DNA of 64,000 nt from contig CAWHJW010000002.1 in NCBI GenBank assembly GCA_963829725.1, positions 215,301 to 279,300 on the forward strand, read 5' to 3'. A program made the translations under genes and the position numbers. Shown in pieces: positions 26,229-35,438 of this stretch. The notes below the pieces were generated by a model. That model saw only the letters and a program-made list of their open reading frames with translations. It did not search any database and was not told the origin of the DNA. The first letter of the stretch is position 1; the number at the start of each line of letters is the position of its first letter. The stretch comes from RYN-230 sp963829725. GTDB lineage: Bacteria; Actinomycetota; Actinomycetes; Streptosporangiales; Streptosporangiaceae.

Positions 26229-27305
26229 TCATGCGGCCCGCTCGTATTCGTTGATGAGGCCGCCGAGGACGGCCCGGCGCTTGATCCGCTCCTGGGAGGG
26301 GTTGGCGGCAGGGTGGTCGGGCCGGGCGGGTGGAGTTGGCGGCTGCGGTGGGGTCTTCGTCCGTTGTAGTGGGCCTCGTACTGGGCCAGGATGGCGCGCA
26401 GGTGCCGCTGGCCGAAGATCAGCATCCGGTCGGTGACCTCGGTCCGGGCGGTGAGCACGAACCGCTCCGCAAAGCGTTCGCCCGCGGGCGGTGGAGGCGG
26501 GATCTTCACGGCCTGGATGCCGGCGGCGGCGAGGACCGCGTCGAACGAGTCGGTGAACTGCCCGGCCCGGTCGCGGACCAGGAACTGGAAGTCGGCGGCG
26601 CCGTCGCCGAGGTCCATCAGGAGGTTGCGGGCCTACTGGGTGGTCCACGGCCCGTCTGGATGGGCGGTGACCCCGAGGATGTGCACGTACCGGCTCTGGA
26701 CCTCGATGACGAACAGGCAGGACAGGCGCTGCAGGTCAGCGCGCAGTCGATGTGGAAGAAATCGGCGGCGAGCATGGTCGCGGCCTGGGTGCGCAGGAAC
26801 TGCAGCCAGGTCGTGTCGGTCTGCCGTTTCGGCGCGGGGCGGGATCTTCAGCGCTCTGAGGACCCGGCGGATCGTGGAGGCACTGACCCGGTGGCCGAGC
26901 TTGAGCAGCTCACCCTGGATCCGCTGGTATCCCCAGCCGTGATTCTCGCGGGCGACCTGCCCGATCAGCACGGCGATCTCAGCGGTGACCGGCGGACGGC
27001 CCGTCCTGTGCGGATAGGTCTGCTTCCGGGTGACGAGGCGGCGGTGCCACCGAAGCATGGTTTCCGGGGTGACCAGCCGGTGCGTCCGCAGGCTTGTGGG
27101 CAGGAGCCGGATCCGCGCGGCGAGGACCGCGCGGTCGGCCCAGTCCGCGCGCGGACGGGGACGGGTACGGCGCAGCACCGCAACCTCATACCGCAGCACG
27201 AGGCGCTCAAGGTCCTTGGACGCCGTTGACCTGCCCAGCAGGATCAGCCAGACGGCCGAGCCGGACCAATATCGCGTAAAGCAGGTGGAGAGGCACGGAT
27301 GATCA
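26229..27305 (-). pseudogene. Integrase-type (IS481/IS3-like, rve domain) transposase, decayed
   Basis: Minus-strand pieces in several frames reconstruct one transposase. N-terminal helix-turn-helix part: LRYEVAVLRRTRPRPRADWADRAVLA, HRLVTPETMLRWHRRLVTRK; middle: ARENHGWGYQRIQGELLKLGH and VIEVQSRYVHILGVTAHPDG; after a stop codon at 26633, DLGDGAADFQFLVRDRAGQF and ILAQYEAHYNGRRPHRSRQ; then a final shift to RRAVLGGLINEYERAA. Further shifts affect the first ~30 codons. Clearly inactive. Confidence 0.85.
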
Positions 27306-27589
27306 TCATGGCCCACCGCGGACGCTGACGGTGGCGCATCGCTGCAGATCAGAGGCCAGGCGGACTTCTGGTACCCCGCAGGCGAATGGGCTGGAGGCAC
27401 GACCCGCGATGATGCGGTCCCGCTGGGGCGGATGACCTCCACTGCGGTGGTCCGTGGGATGAGCGGTGCTCGGTGGTCCGTGAGACGAAGACCCCAGGCA
27501 ATTCAATCCCTGTAGCCGACTTGCCATTCGTTGTGGGCTTCGGCCAGGACCGCGCAAGCGCGCAGCCGAGCGGGGCCGTCGGGCTGAGA

Positions 27590-27991
27590 TCACACAAGGA
27601 TCCGCCAATCGCGGCCGTCTTCCCCCAGGTCGTAGACCTCATCTGCCCGGCATGCCGGGCACCGGTAGGCGAACAGGCGCCGTATCGGCCGTGCGCGGAC
27701 TCGTTCCGGCTGGAGGTAGGTCCGCCCGTAGGGCAGCCGCTGCTGCTGGAGCACAGTCACCGTCGCCCCAGGCTCCGGCGCCACCAGGCCGATGGCCGTC
27801 CAGGGCTGCCCGTCATACCCGCAGCGGGCGCAGACAACCTCGATATGCATCGGCCGCGGGGCTATCTTCCAGCCCACCCAGTGCACTGGCCGTCCGTCGA
27901 GTTCGGACACCGGGGGCGGGCACTCCGCGGCACCGGGATATGCGGACCAGGCCAGGGTCGGCCTGTTCCCGGCCCCAGGAATGTCGTTCAC
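27590..27991 (-). CDS. Hypothetical zinc-ribbon protein
   Basis: 133 aa. The clear part is HIEVVCARCGYDGQPW at the front and YRCPACRADEVYDLGEDGRDW at the end, giving two Cys pairs likely to hold one zinc. The true start may be an internal Met near residue 48, just before the first Cys pair. Similar short proteins occur on actinobacterial plasmids and integrative elements (from memory). No operon partner. Confidence 0.55.
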   Translation of the reverse strand: MNDIPGAGNRPTLAWSAYPGAAECPPPVSELDGRPVHWVGWKIAPRPMHIEVVCARCGYDGQPWTAIGLVAPEPGATVTVLQQQRLPYGRTYLQPERVRARPIRRLFAYRCPACRADEVYDLGEDGRDWRILV

Positions 27992-28424
27992 TGCCTTTCC
28001 CGCGTGATTGCCGGCATCAGGGACGCCAGGCGGCGGCCGTGCCTACCCCGAACCCAGCCGCCAAGTCCGCGAGTGTCTCGCCTGCGCAGGTGAACCAGCC
28101 CGCCGGCCCAGATTGCACTTGCCCCAGCATGAGCCGGCCTTCACGCGGTGACGGCGGATGACCCCGGCCCATACGCAAAGCCAGCCTTTGGGCAGGCCAC
28201 GGCAGGGCAGGCCACGGCAGGGCAGTACAGGACAAGAGCATGCAAGCCCCCGGCGGACGAAGCATCTGGGTTGATCGTCTTAGCTACCAGAGCGCTTCCC
28301 TGCACCACGAGCCGCCACGCCGGCCGTAATCGACCCGTACCCAGCCGCATCCGGCCCGTATGGGAACGGCTATTTCCCAGGTGCTCCAGTCAGTGATCTT
28401 GCAGGCTGCAGCCGGGTAACAGGT
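27992..28424. other. Intergenic before the ISAs1 element
   Basis: About 430 bp without a supported gene. It contains two tandem copies of a GGCCACGGCAGGGCA unit near 28197-28230 and, at 28415-28434, two tandem copies of GGTAACAGGT, the second being the IS target duplication. Confidence 0.5.
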
Positions 28425-28434
28425 GGTAACAGGT
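28425..28434. repeat. Left 10-bp target-site duplication of ISAs1 element
   Basis: GGTAACAGGT directly abuts the left terminal repeat and matches 29806-29815 exactly. A further tandem copy lies at 28415-28424. Confidence 0.9.
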
Positions 28435-29805
28435 CACGGGATAGGCAAAGTGGTGGTTCGGGTGCCGGTGTAGCCGTTAGGGGCTGGATGTCCGGTTGAC
28501 AGTAGCGTGGCGGGCCTGGTAGGCGGCAGCCTGGTTCGCGGGGATGGCCTCTAGTCCGGGATGATCAAGGTGTCACGCAAAACCGTCCCTGGAACAAGAG
28601 GCCACCGATGCCAGTTTCGCATGCCGCCGTAACTTCTCCTGCCCCGGCCAGTGCTGGTGAGCAGGTGACCGGCCTGCTGGAGGTGCTCGCGCGGGTGCCC
28701 GATCCGCGCATGCGCCGGGGCCGGCGGTTCGGCCTGGTGTTCATGCTGGCAGTGGCAGTGGCATGCGTGCTGGCCGGCGCGAGGAACTTCCGGGAGATCG
28801 GGGATCATGCCGCTGACCTGCCGCAGGAGCTGCTGGCGGCGCTCGGCGGCCAGCAGCACAGGTTGCGGCGGCGGATCATCGCGCCCAGCGAGAAGCGGAT
28901 CCGCACCCTGCTCCAGGCACTGGACCCGGCCTTGCTGGACGAGGTCACCGGGGCCTGGCTGCGCGCCCTCGCCGCAGCTGGGCGGCTGGACGGGCTGCTG
29001 ACCGCGATCGCGATCGACGGCAAGTGGCTGCGCGGCGTCGCGGACGGGCAGGTCAAGCTGTTCGCCGCGATGCTGCACGAGGAGAAAATAATGATCGCCC
29101 AGCACCGCATCCCCGATGATACCAACGAGATCACGCAGGTCAGGGACCTGCTGGACCCCGTTGACCTGACGGGAGCGGTCATCACCGCCGATGCCGCGCA
29201 CGCCCAGCACGACACCGCTGAGTACATCGCCGGGGAACGGGAATCGGACTACCTGCTGACGGTCAAGGGCAACCAGCCCGGACTGCAGCAGGCCATCTAC
29301 GCCAAGATCAGCGCAGACTGCGGCGCTGACCCGGACCACGCCGTCATGGACTACGGCCACGGGCGGATCATCAGGCGCTCGATCTGGGTCACCGGCGCTG
29401 ACGGCATCGATTTCCCGCACGCCGCCCAGGTGCTGCGGATCCGCCGTGACACCTACCGACTGGACGGCACCGCCCTGGCCAAGGAAATCGTGCACGGCAT
29501 CACCAGCCTGGACCCCGGCCGCGGCACTCCGGCCACCCTCGCGGGCCTGACCCGCGGGCAATGGGGCATCGAATCGGTCCACTGGCTGCGCGACACCGCC
29601 TACGCCGAAGACGCCAATACCGGATATGCCGGAAACGGCCCCCAGGTCATGGCCACCCTCAGGAACATCGGCATCAGCCTGCTCCACCTCGCCGGGATAA
29701 CCGAGATCAACCGCACCCTGCAAGCCATCAGCCGCGACCGCAACCGCGTCCTGAGCGTCCTGCCGCTATGAGACCCAGATCACAAACGACTTTGCCGACC
29801 CCGTG
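28435..29805 (+). mobile_element. Complete ISAs1-family insertion sequence
   Basis: 1,371 bp. Left end CACGGGATAGGCAAAGTGGT and the complement of the right end CACGGGGTCGGCAAAGTCGT match at 17 of 20 positions. Both ends are flanked by the identical 10-bp GGTAACAGGT, in the 8-10 bp range known for the family. One intact transposase gene fills the element, so it looks recently inserted and possibly active. Confidence 0.92.
28608..29771 (+). CDS. ISAs1-family transposase
   Basis: 387 aa, intact. N-terminal DDE_Tnp_1-associated domain (LARVPDPRMRRGRRFGLVFMLAVAV ... AGARNFREIGDHA) then the DDE catalytic domain: first Asp in TAIAIDGKWLRG, second in AVITADAAHAQHDTAEYI, Glu in GQWGIESVHWLRDTAYAED. 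The C-terminus has NIGISLLHLAG. Length and motif order are those of ISAs1 transposases. Confidence 0.95.
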   Translation: MPVSHAAVTSPAPASAGEQVTGLLEVLARVPDPRMRRGRRFGLVFMLAVAVACVLAGARNFREIGDHAADLPQELLAALGGQQHRLRRRIIAPSEKRIRTLLQALDPALLDEVTGAWLRALAAAGRLDGLLTAIAIDGKWLRGVADGQVKLFAAMLHEEKIMIAQHRIPDDTNEITQVRDLLDPVDLTGAVITADAAHAQHDTAEYIAGERESDYLLTVKGNQPGLQQAIYAKISADCGADPDHAVMDYGHGRIIRRSIWVTGADGIDFPHAAQVLRIRRDTYRLDGTALAKEIVHGITSLDPGRGTPATLAGLTRGQWGIESVHWLRDTAYAEDANTGYAGNGPQVMATLRNIGISLLHLAGITEINRTLQAISRDRNRVLSVLPL

Positions 29806-29815
29806 GGTAACAGGT
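29806..29815. repeat. Right 10-bp target-site duplication of ISAs1 element
   Basis: GGTAACAGGT directly after the right terminal repeat, identical to the left copy. Confidence 0.9.
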
Positions 29816-30527
29816 AGGCAGCCCGGCCATTTTGCACAATCAACACGGCGCCTTTCTGGGTGGAGAAAGCCCAGGCCCTCAAGCCCGGGCCGGGCTGGGT
29901 CCAAGAGACGGCAATGAGGGGTCACAGGAGAGCACGCAGGGGGCCTTCCGCACGGTTATCCGCTGCTGTGAGAGTTTGTAACGGTTTGGCCACGTGCCTG
30001 CGTGCCCGCGTGGCGCCGCTGGGTCGGCGGGCGGCACCGGTAGCGTCCGGACCGGCGGTGCGCTAGGTGCCAGGCCGTACCCGACGGCGTGGCGGTAACG
30101 AGCGGGCGCACCGGGGAGGCTGTGCGGATGAAATCGAGGGCAACCCCCAAGCACGCCGACACCGACCCAGGACCCTGGCTGGCGCAACTGCATGACGATG
30201 GTCCCGCTGGGCAATCCCAGGCCTTCCAGCAGCAAGAGTCCCCTCTCCCCCGCCCCTACGTGGAGCGCGCGCAGGGTCCGGTTTCCGCGCACGAGCCCTC
30301 AGAGGCAGTCAGCAGGCCGGTTCCACCGGCCATCCGGCGTCAGCGCCGGCGACCCTGGCAGCGGCACCCGGCGCGGCCTGGTACAGCCCCACAGCTTGCA
30401 GACGCTGGGCAGAGACCGCCGCGACCAGTACCCGCTGCCTGCCGCGCCGCGCAGCCTTCCTGATCGTCAGGCCGCTGGGAGTGCGCTGATTGGTGACCGG
30501 TTGCGAAGGCCCATCCTGTGGTGCCAG
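29816..30527. other. Region without a convincing gene
   Basis: About 710 bp. Open frames run on both strands (plus 30089-30463, minus 29879-30292) but are Pro/Arg/Gln-rich without domains. Switching composition between frames suggests decayed coding DNA. No terminal repeats or RNA structures were recognised. Confidence 0.4.
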
Positions 30528-30797
30528 ATGGGTTCGTGCGTAGCCTGGCATGCTGACCCCGCGGCCACCGGCGAGGCCGACATCCGGGCCCGGGCGCTCG
30601 CGGCCGGCTGGCGCGAAGATGCCCTGGGCCGGATCGCGTGCCCAGCATGCCTGCAATCGAGCCCCGAGTTCCGGGCCATGTATCCGCTGGTGCCATGGGA
30701 CAGCAAACGAGCCGTCGCCATGCTCATCCTCTGGGAGGCGGCTACGCCGCACCACCACAACACCACGAGCGATGCTGCCTCAACCGGCACAGGCTGA
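30528..30797 (+). CDS. Small hypothetical protein with a Cys pair
   Basis: 89 aa from ATG 30528. IRARALAAGWREDALGRIACPACLQ followed by MYPLVPWDSKRAVAML resembles short actinobacterial hypothetical proteins in which an Ala-rich helix precedes a CPxC pair. The open frame extends upstream to 30192 but that part lacks natural composition. No function assigned. Confidence 0.5.
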   Translation: MGSCVAWHADPAATGEADIRARALAAGWREDALGRIACPACLQSSPEFRAMYPLVPWDSKRAVAMLILWEAATPHHHNTTSDAASTGTG

Positions 30798-31022
30798 GGC
30801 CCGCTATGGCGCCCTCGCGACTAAAGCCGCCGCGGGCAGGATTGTATGCCTGTAATTCATGCACAACACTGTCCACACGCGGTAGGTAACTGCAGCGTCC
30901 GCGGACTGCTGCCCCCCGGACACGACGAGGAACCGCCGCCACGGCCTGTCGGGTTCCAAAAGTCGGCTGCACCTGTGCACTGCAACGACGGCCGAGGAAT
31001 GGGTCAGGCAGGATGATCATCC

Positions 31023-31337
31023 ATGTCACTTCGCCTGCTCTACCTCATCTTCGTCCAGCTCTGCCGCTGGCTGGTCCTGCTCGGCCGATCCCCAGCGTCC
31101 ACGAACACGGAACTGCTGGTGCTGCGGCACGAGGTCGCCGTCCTGCGCCGGAGTAATCCGCGGCCCCGGCTAGACTGGGCCGACCGGGCGGTACTGGCCG
31201 CACTGATCCGGCAGCTGCCCAGACGGCTGCAGGCACACCGACTAGTCACGCCCGGCACCGTTCTGCGATGGCATCGTCGCCTGGTCAGAAAGAAATGGAC
31301 CTACCAGAACCACACCGGGCGCTCGCCGGCGGGTTGA
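31023..31337 (+). pseudogene. Integrase-type transposase, N-terminal fragment
   Basis: 104 codons: LRLLYLIFVQLCRWLVLLGRS, LLVLRHEVAVLRRSNPRPRL, DWADRAVLAALIRQLP and HRLVTPGTVLRWHRRLVRKK. It is the N-terminal helix-turn-helix part of the same family as the remnant at 26.2-27.3 kb, but ends at TGA after GRSPAG. The rve catalytic domain is absent. The fragment ends 30 bp before the ISKra4-like element. Confidence 0.8.
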
Positions 31338-31366
31338 CGTTTGTGTGGTAACAACCATCATTCCGG

Positions 31367-31375
31367 AAAAGAGAA
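31367..31375. repeat. Left 9-bp target-site duplication of ISKra4-like element
   Basis: AAAAGAGAA directly precedes the left terminal inverted repeat and is repeated exactly at 32836-32844. Confidence 0.85.
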
Positions 31376-32835
31376 GGGTGCGGCTCTTATGGAGTGAGCT
31401 GATCATGCGGCGAGGGTGAGGCTTTCGCGGTATCGCGCACCGTGGATGCGTTCGTGTTCTCTGCGCAGGTGGTAGCGCCAGTAGCGGGTCACTGTGACGC
31501 TGGATGCGCCGGTGAATACGACCCCCTTGCAGGCGAATCTCCACCCGTGGTCGCAGAAGCGAGCGCGGAGTTCTTTCATCCCGAGCCGGTGCTTGCCCGC
31601 GTACTTGGCGCGTATCCAGCGCATGAGCCGACCCCACGCGTGATGGTCGATCGCGTTGAACACGGCCTTGGACACCCCGTGCCGGAAGTAGTCCGCCCAC
31701 CCCGCCAGTGACCGGTTCAGGCTCAAGATCAGCTTGTCCAGGTCTTGATGGCGGGTTGACCTGTACGTCTTGGCCGTCACCTTGTCCTTGATCGACGCGA
31801 TGGCCTTCTTGGACGGCTTGGTGTAGACGTAGTACTTCTGGGTTCCTCGCTTGCGCATCCTGCGGATGTGGTGACCGAGGAAGTCGAAGCCCTCGTCGAT
31901 GTGGACCACGCGGGTTTTCTCCGGTGCCAGCCGCAGCCCCAGGGGGGCGAGCACGGCTGCCACTTCCTCGCGCAGCCCCTCGGCGTGCTGCCGGTCTCCC
32001 GACACCATCAGGACAAAATCATCCGCATAGCGGATAATTTTCCAGTTGCCCTGGCCGTTTCTTCTGCGCTTCTGCCGCTGCGCCTGCGTACCCATCTCCT
32101 GATGCCATTGCCGGTCGAAATGATCGTCCAGCGCAGACAAGGCGATATTGGCGTCCACGTCGCGCGCGGTACGGACGGCGAGCTCCTCTACCTGCCGCTT
32201 TCCTATCTTCACCCCGGTTGCGCGGGTGACCGCGGCCGCCGCGTCCTCATGCGAGCCGCGCGCGGACTCGATCGCGGCGAGCTTCCGCAGCCCGTGCGAC
32301 TGCTTTTCCCGCGGCAAGTTCAGCTCCGCGTCCAGCGGGTGGATGTTCGGGGCACCCGGCGCACGGTAGGCCATCCGGATTACCGTGACCTGCCCGAACA
32401 CCGTCGCCAACGCCCGGCCGTGACCCTTTTCCGTGCGCGTGCGCGCGATCCCCTCCGCGCCCGTGACGTCATCACGGCGCTCCTCACGGGCGGCCCGCAA
32501 CTCCAGGTGATCCTGGAACATCCGGCGCAGCATCTCCCGGCCCCGCTCCTGCAGTTGCTCTTCCAGGTCCGCATGCCGCAGCCCCGCAGCCTCCCCCGAG
32601 GCCAGCCACTGCTCCGTCTCCCCGAAATACTCCCTGGACCGCGCGAACGCCCCGCCGTCAGGCACAGGTGCATACTCTTGCATCGGGCTCCTTCTTTGAC
32701 GTTCTGGTCGTGAGACAACCAGGAACGTAACGGGAAGGAGCCCTTTAAGCACGCACAGACACGATCAAACCAGACACCAGGCAACTCGGCACGCTAAATG
32801 CCCTCGCGCGATCTCACCCCAGAAGAGCCGCACCC
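31376..32835 (-). mobile_element. ISKra4-like element carrying a chimeric transposase/RT ORF
   Basis: 1,460 bp bounded by terminal inverted repeats: the first 23 nt from 31376 (GGGTGCGGCTCTT, then ATGGAGTGAG) and the complement of 32813-32835 differ at two positions. Both ends abut identical 9-bp AAAAGAGAA. The only gene is a minus-strand ORF with ISKra4 ends and a reverse-transcriptase centre. Boundaries therefore look like a genuine insertion even though the transposase lacks its own catalytic core. Confidence 0.82.
31403..32683 (-). CDS. Chimeric ORF: ISKra4 transposase termini with group II intron RT centre
   Basis: 426 aa from ATG 32683, with AAGGAG 4 nt upstream. Residues 1-178 are the ISKra4 transposase N-terminus (DLEEQLQERGREMLRR, REERRDDVTGAEG, HGRALATVFGQVTV, LAAIESARGSHEDAAAAV, GVKIGKRQVEEL). 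Residues 179-400 are group II intron reverse transcriptase from just before motif 5: NIALSALDDHF, YADD at 219-222, GLRLAPEKTRVVHID, FDFLGHHIRR, then maturase domain X and VVFTGASSVTVTRY. Residues ~401-426 (WRYHLRREHERIHGARY...) again resemble the ISKra4 C-terminus. Both junctions are in frame. The transposase DDE core and RT motifs 0-4 are missing, so neither activity is expected. Family matches are from memory. Confidence 0.8.
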   Translation of the reverse strand: MQEYAPVPDGGAFARSREYFGETEQWLASGEAAGLRHADLEEQLQERGREMLRRMFQDHLELRAAREERRDDVTGAEGIARTRTEKGHGRALATVFGQVTVIRMAYRAPGAPNIHPLDAELNLPREKQSHGLRKLAAIESARGSHEDAAAAVTRATGVKIGKRQVEELAVRTARDVDANIALSALDDHFDRQWHQEMGTQAQRQKRRRNGQGNWKIIRYADDFVLMVSGDRQHAEGLREEVAAVLAPLGLRLAPEKTRVVHIDEGFDFLGHHIRRMRKRGTQKYYVYTKPSKKAIASIKDKVTAKTYRSTRHQDLDKLILSLNRSLAGWADYFRHGVSKAVFNAIDHHAWGRLMRWIRAKYAGKHRLGMKELRARFCDHGWRFACKGVVFTGASSVTVTRYWRYHLRREHERIHGARYRESLTLAA

Positions 32836-32844
32836 AAAAGAGAA
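32836..32844. repeat. Right 9-bp target-site duplication of ISKra4-like element
   Basis: AAAAGAGAA directly after the right inverted repeat, identical to 31367-31375. Confidence 0.85.
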
Positions 32845-33669
32845 GGCCATCTTCTTGTACTTCGGAAATGTGACTGGGGAAATTATTTCAGAGAGCAGCG
32901 TCAGTGCCTGCCGACGTTCGGCCACCCGAGGCTGTAGTTGCTCATCGTAACCGCATGGCTCCAGTCAGTCATCTTGGAATCGCCCTGCGGTCGAGGTGGC
33001 AACCATGAGGGCACGGGCAAGTGGGCCGAGTTCGGCACGCACGGTTACCTGATCAACGCGATCAGTTCTATCGGCGCCCACGAGGTCCCGCGCGGCTTCG
33101 GCCCGCTGCCGATACGCCTCCGCGACGAGGGCCTCGAACAGGGCCGCTTCTATTACGGGCGGCCTGAGTACCACGACCCCACGGCCGCTGCGAAGAGCTC
33201 ACGTGCATGCTTCAAATCACCGCCCGTCAAGACAAGGCCCGTTCCGGTGCCTGACGCTGACCCAGAAATCCTCACATTCCTCCCCTCAGCCACGCAGATG
33301 CCGTCTTGGTTGAACGTCACGACGGTCATCACCCCCTCTCAGACGAATGGTTTGCTTGTGCCAACCAAAGCGTTTAGTCGTCTCGGCCGGTCAGAGATAG
33401 ACATATTACGGACAAATTGTACATTCAATACTTTTTGGTCAGTCCAACGTACATCATAACAGTCGCTCATCCGTTAGAGATCGTTTCAGCATGAGCGGCG
33501 TAGCTGCGCTGTCTACCGCGCCGATAGGGCAGGCACGCAGAAGGAGATGCTTGCCGCTTGTATCAGATCGCCCGAAATGCGACTCTGTCCTTTGACGGTG
33601 CCCGTGGATGCCGTGGTCACGCTCACGGGGCCTTCCGCCGTACGAGGCCCGTATCAATGGGGAGGAATC
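32845..33669. other. Region with uncertain coding remnant, then AT-richer leader
   Basis: A plus-strand stretch at 33010-33190 reads WAEFGTHGYLINAISSIG and GRFYYGRPEYHDPT, which looks natural, but the opposite strand is equally open (LFEALVAEAYRQRAEAARDL) and no start or family fits either. From 33350 to 33480 the DNA is clearly AT-richer and probably holds the promoter of the next gene. Confidence 0.4.
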
Positions 33670-34830
33670 ATGACCGATAGCGTTCCAACCGAGCAGGACC
33701 TCGATCTGACGAGCGGGTTCCGATGGAGTGAGGTACCGCCCACGCGACAGCGGCGGCTGGCCGCAGAGGCCGCGCCAGCCGGGCCTGATCTAGGCGGCAT
33801 CGCGGGTTTCACTGGGACATTTAGGGGCAACGGTCTGAACACGATCTTCCGGCCACAGGACTTCGCCGTCACCCCGACGCCCCTACCGAAGCCGGCCACC
33901 GGTCCAAACGACAACATCCTCGAGATCAACCTCACCGAGGAGACGCTGGCGTTCTCGGCGGCCCTCGGGTCGATCCCTAACCGCGGCATGGTGCAGGGCG
34001 ACGCCTTCCTCAACGGGATTCCCTACGTCCAGAAAATCAACGACGTCAGCGTTCCCGCCAGCCCCGTCGGCATCCATTTCGAGCCGGGCGTCTGGTTGAG
34101 CGTCCCCGCCACCACCGTGCCCGAGGAGGGCGCCACCATCGTGCGCATGGCCTCCATCCCGCACGGCACCACCATCGAGGCCCAGGGCACCTCCTTCACC
34201 GTCGCTGGAGGCCCGCACATCGACCCCGTCAACATCACCCCCTTCCCAATCGGGAACCCGGGCCACCCCATTAAGTTCCCCAGCCAGACCGCGACGGACG
34301 CCGGCACCTTCCGGCTTCCGCAGGACCTGACCGGCTTCATCGCCGCCGGGACCATCACACAGCCGATCCTGGACAACCCCAACATCATCCTGAAGAACCG
34401 CGCCGACGCCCAGAACATCACCTCCACGACCGTCATCCAGATCAGCACCAACCCAGTGGACCCACTGTTCGGCGGCGGCACTGACAACATCGCGTTCCTG
34501 CTGGGTGACAAGAACGCCACCGGCCCGAACGCCGATGCGACCCAGATGTCGGCGACTTTCTGGATCGAAACTGTGACGGAGAAGATCACGGTCCCCGCAT
34601 ACACCGCGCACCGGCCGGTGATCGTGCACGGAGCCACGAGCGCGGGCAACCCGGTGGTCAGTTTCGCGGTGAGCTCGAACAAGCCGGCCGCCGAAGACAG
34701 GACGATCGACGTCTCGTACACCCAGATCCAGTACACGCAGACGGTCCTGCTGAACTTCAATCACCTGACGTGGCCGCATGTCTCGGTGGCGACCCTCGTG
34801 CCAAAGAAACCCGTCCCGGTGGCGATATAG
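33670..34830 (+). CDS. Conserved hypothetical protein (group often labelled heme-binding)
   Basis: 386 aa from ATG 33670, with GGAGG 4 nt upstream; the open frame begins earlier at 33547 without a ribosome site. It has no signal peptide and is mostly beta-strand in character, with landmarks GTFRGNGLNTIFRP, NDNILEINLTEETLAFS, IPNRGMVQGDAFLNGIPY, IHFEPGVWLSVPATTVPEEG and VRMASIPHGTTIEAQG. Homologues occur in actinomycetes and fungi and some carry the label heme-binding protein; I see no CxxCH or clear heme ligand pattern, so the label is not adopted. Monocistronic between mobile-element remnants. Confidence 0.7.
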   Translation: MTDSVPTEQDLDLTSGFRWSEVPPTRQRRLAAEAAPAGPDLGGIAGFTGTFRGNGLNTIFRPQDFAVTPTPLPKPATGPNDNILEINLTEETLAFSAALGSIPNRGMVQGDAFLNGIPYVQKINDVSVPASPVGIHFEPGVWLSVPATTVPEEGATIVRMASIPHGTTIEAQGTSFTVAGGPHIDPVNITPFPIGNPGHPIKFPSQTATDAGTFRLPQDLTGFIAAGTITQPILDNPNIILKNRADAQNITSTTVIQISTNPVDPLFGGGTDNIAFLLGDKNATGPNADATQMSATFWIETVTEKITVPAYTAHRPVIVHGATSAGNPVVSFAVSSNKPAAEDRTIDVSYTQIQYTQTVLLNFNHLTWPHVSVATLVPKKPVPVAI

Positions 34831-34849
34831 CCCTGGCTTTTCACGCCGT

Positions 34850-35287
34850 CAACGCTGCTACCCTGCACTCCTAGGTCGGCCAGTTCGCCATGGATCCTGC
34901 GGTAGCCCCATTCGGGGTTCTCACGGGCCAGCCGGAGGACCAGAGCCCTGATGTTCCGGCGGGTCGCGGGCCGACCAATCCTGCCGCGCATGGACCTGGC
35001 GGCCCAGCGGCGGCGGACGATGTCGCGGTGCCAGTGCAGGATCGTGTCCGGAGTGACCAGCAGCCGCAGCCCCTGGCGCCGCGCTTTCGGTATCACGCCA
35101 AGCAGGGTCGCGAGCAGGGCCCGGTCCGCCCAAGTCAGGCGCGGGCGGCGGGGCTGCCGCCGGTGCAGGACGGCGAGCTGGTGGCGCAGGATCAAGATCT
35201 CTGCGGTCTGCCACGCCTCCTTGCGCCGGACAGCCGCAGCCATGAAGTAACCCGCGTGATCAGGAGGAAGACGAACCGCAGGAACAT
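34850..35287 (-). pseudogene. Integrase-type transposase, N-terminal fragment (frameshifted)
   Basis: The first frame from ATG 35287 reads FLRFVFLLITRVTSWLRLS; after a missing base near 35235 it continues as KEAWQTAEILILRHQLAVLH, DRALLATLLGVIPKARR, LLVTPDTILHWHRDIVRRRW and ENPEWGYRRIHGELADLGV. Homology stops there and the rve domain is absent. A different subfamily from the copies at 26 and 31 kb, though the same overall type. Confidence 0.8.
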
Positions 35288-35353
35288 GACCAGTGATCAT
35301 CACGGCCGGACGCTGGGAGAGCAACTCTCCTGGTCAGAGCCGTGGACGGGATT

Positions 35354-35426
35354 GTCGAGTAGCCGGGGGCATCTCAGCCCCCGGCCCTCACGGAACCGTG
35401 CGTAACAATCTCTCGTTACACGGCTC
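35354..35426 (-). ncRNA. Group II intron domains V and VI
   Basis: Domain V occupies 35393-35426: GAGCCGTGTAACGAG pairs with the 3' part ending ACGCACGGTTC, keeping the AGC-type triad as GAGCCGTG and the GAGA-type apical loop. Domain VI follows (35354-35392) as a GCCGGGGGC/GCCCCCGGC hairpin. The 34-nt domain V length is canonical. Confidence 0.8.
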
Positions 35427-35438
35427 TTGTCGTTCTGG

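Noticed and set aside
31403..32683. Retron or DGR-type reverse transcriptase system
   Set aside because: RT motifs 0-4 are missing, flanking sequences are ISKra4 termini, and no template-repeat or ncRNA was seen; the motifs match group II intron RTs.
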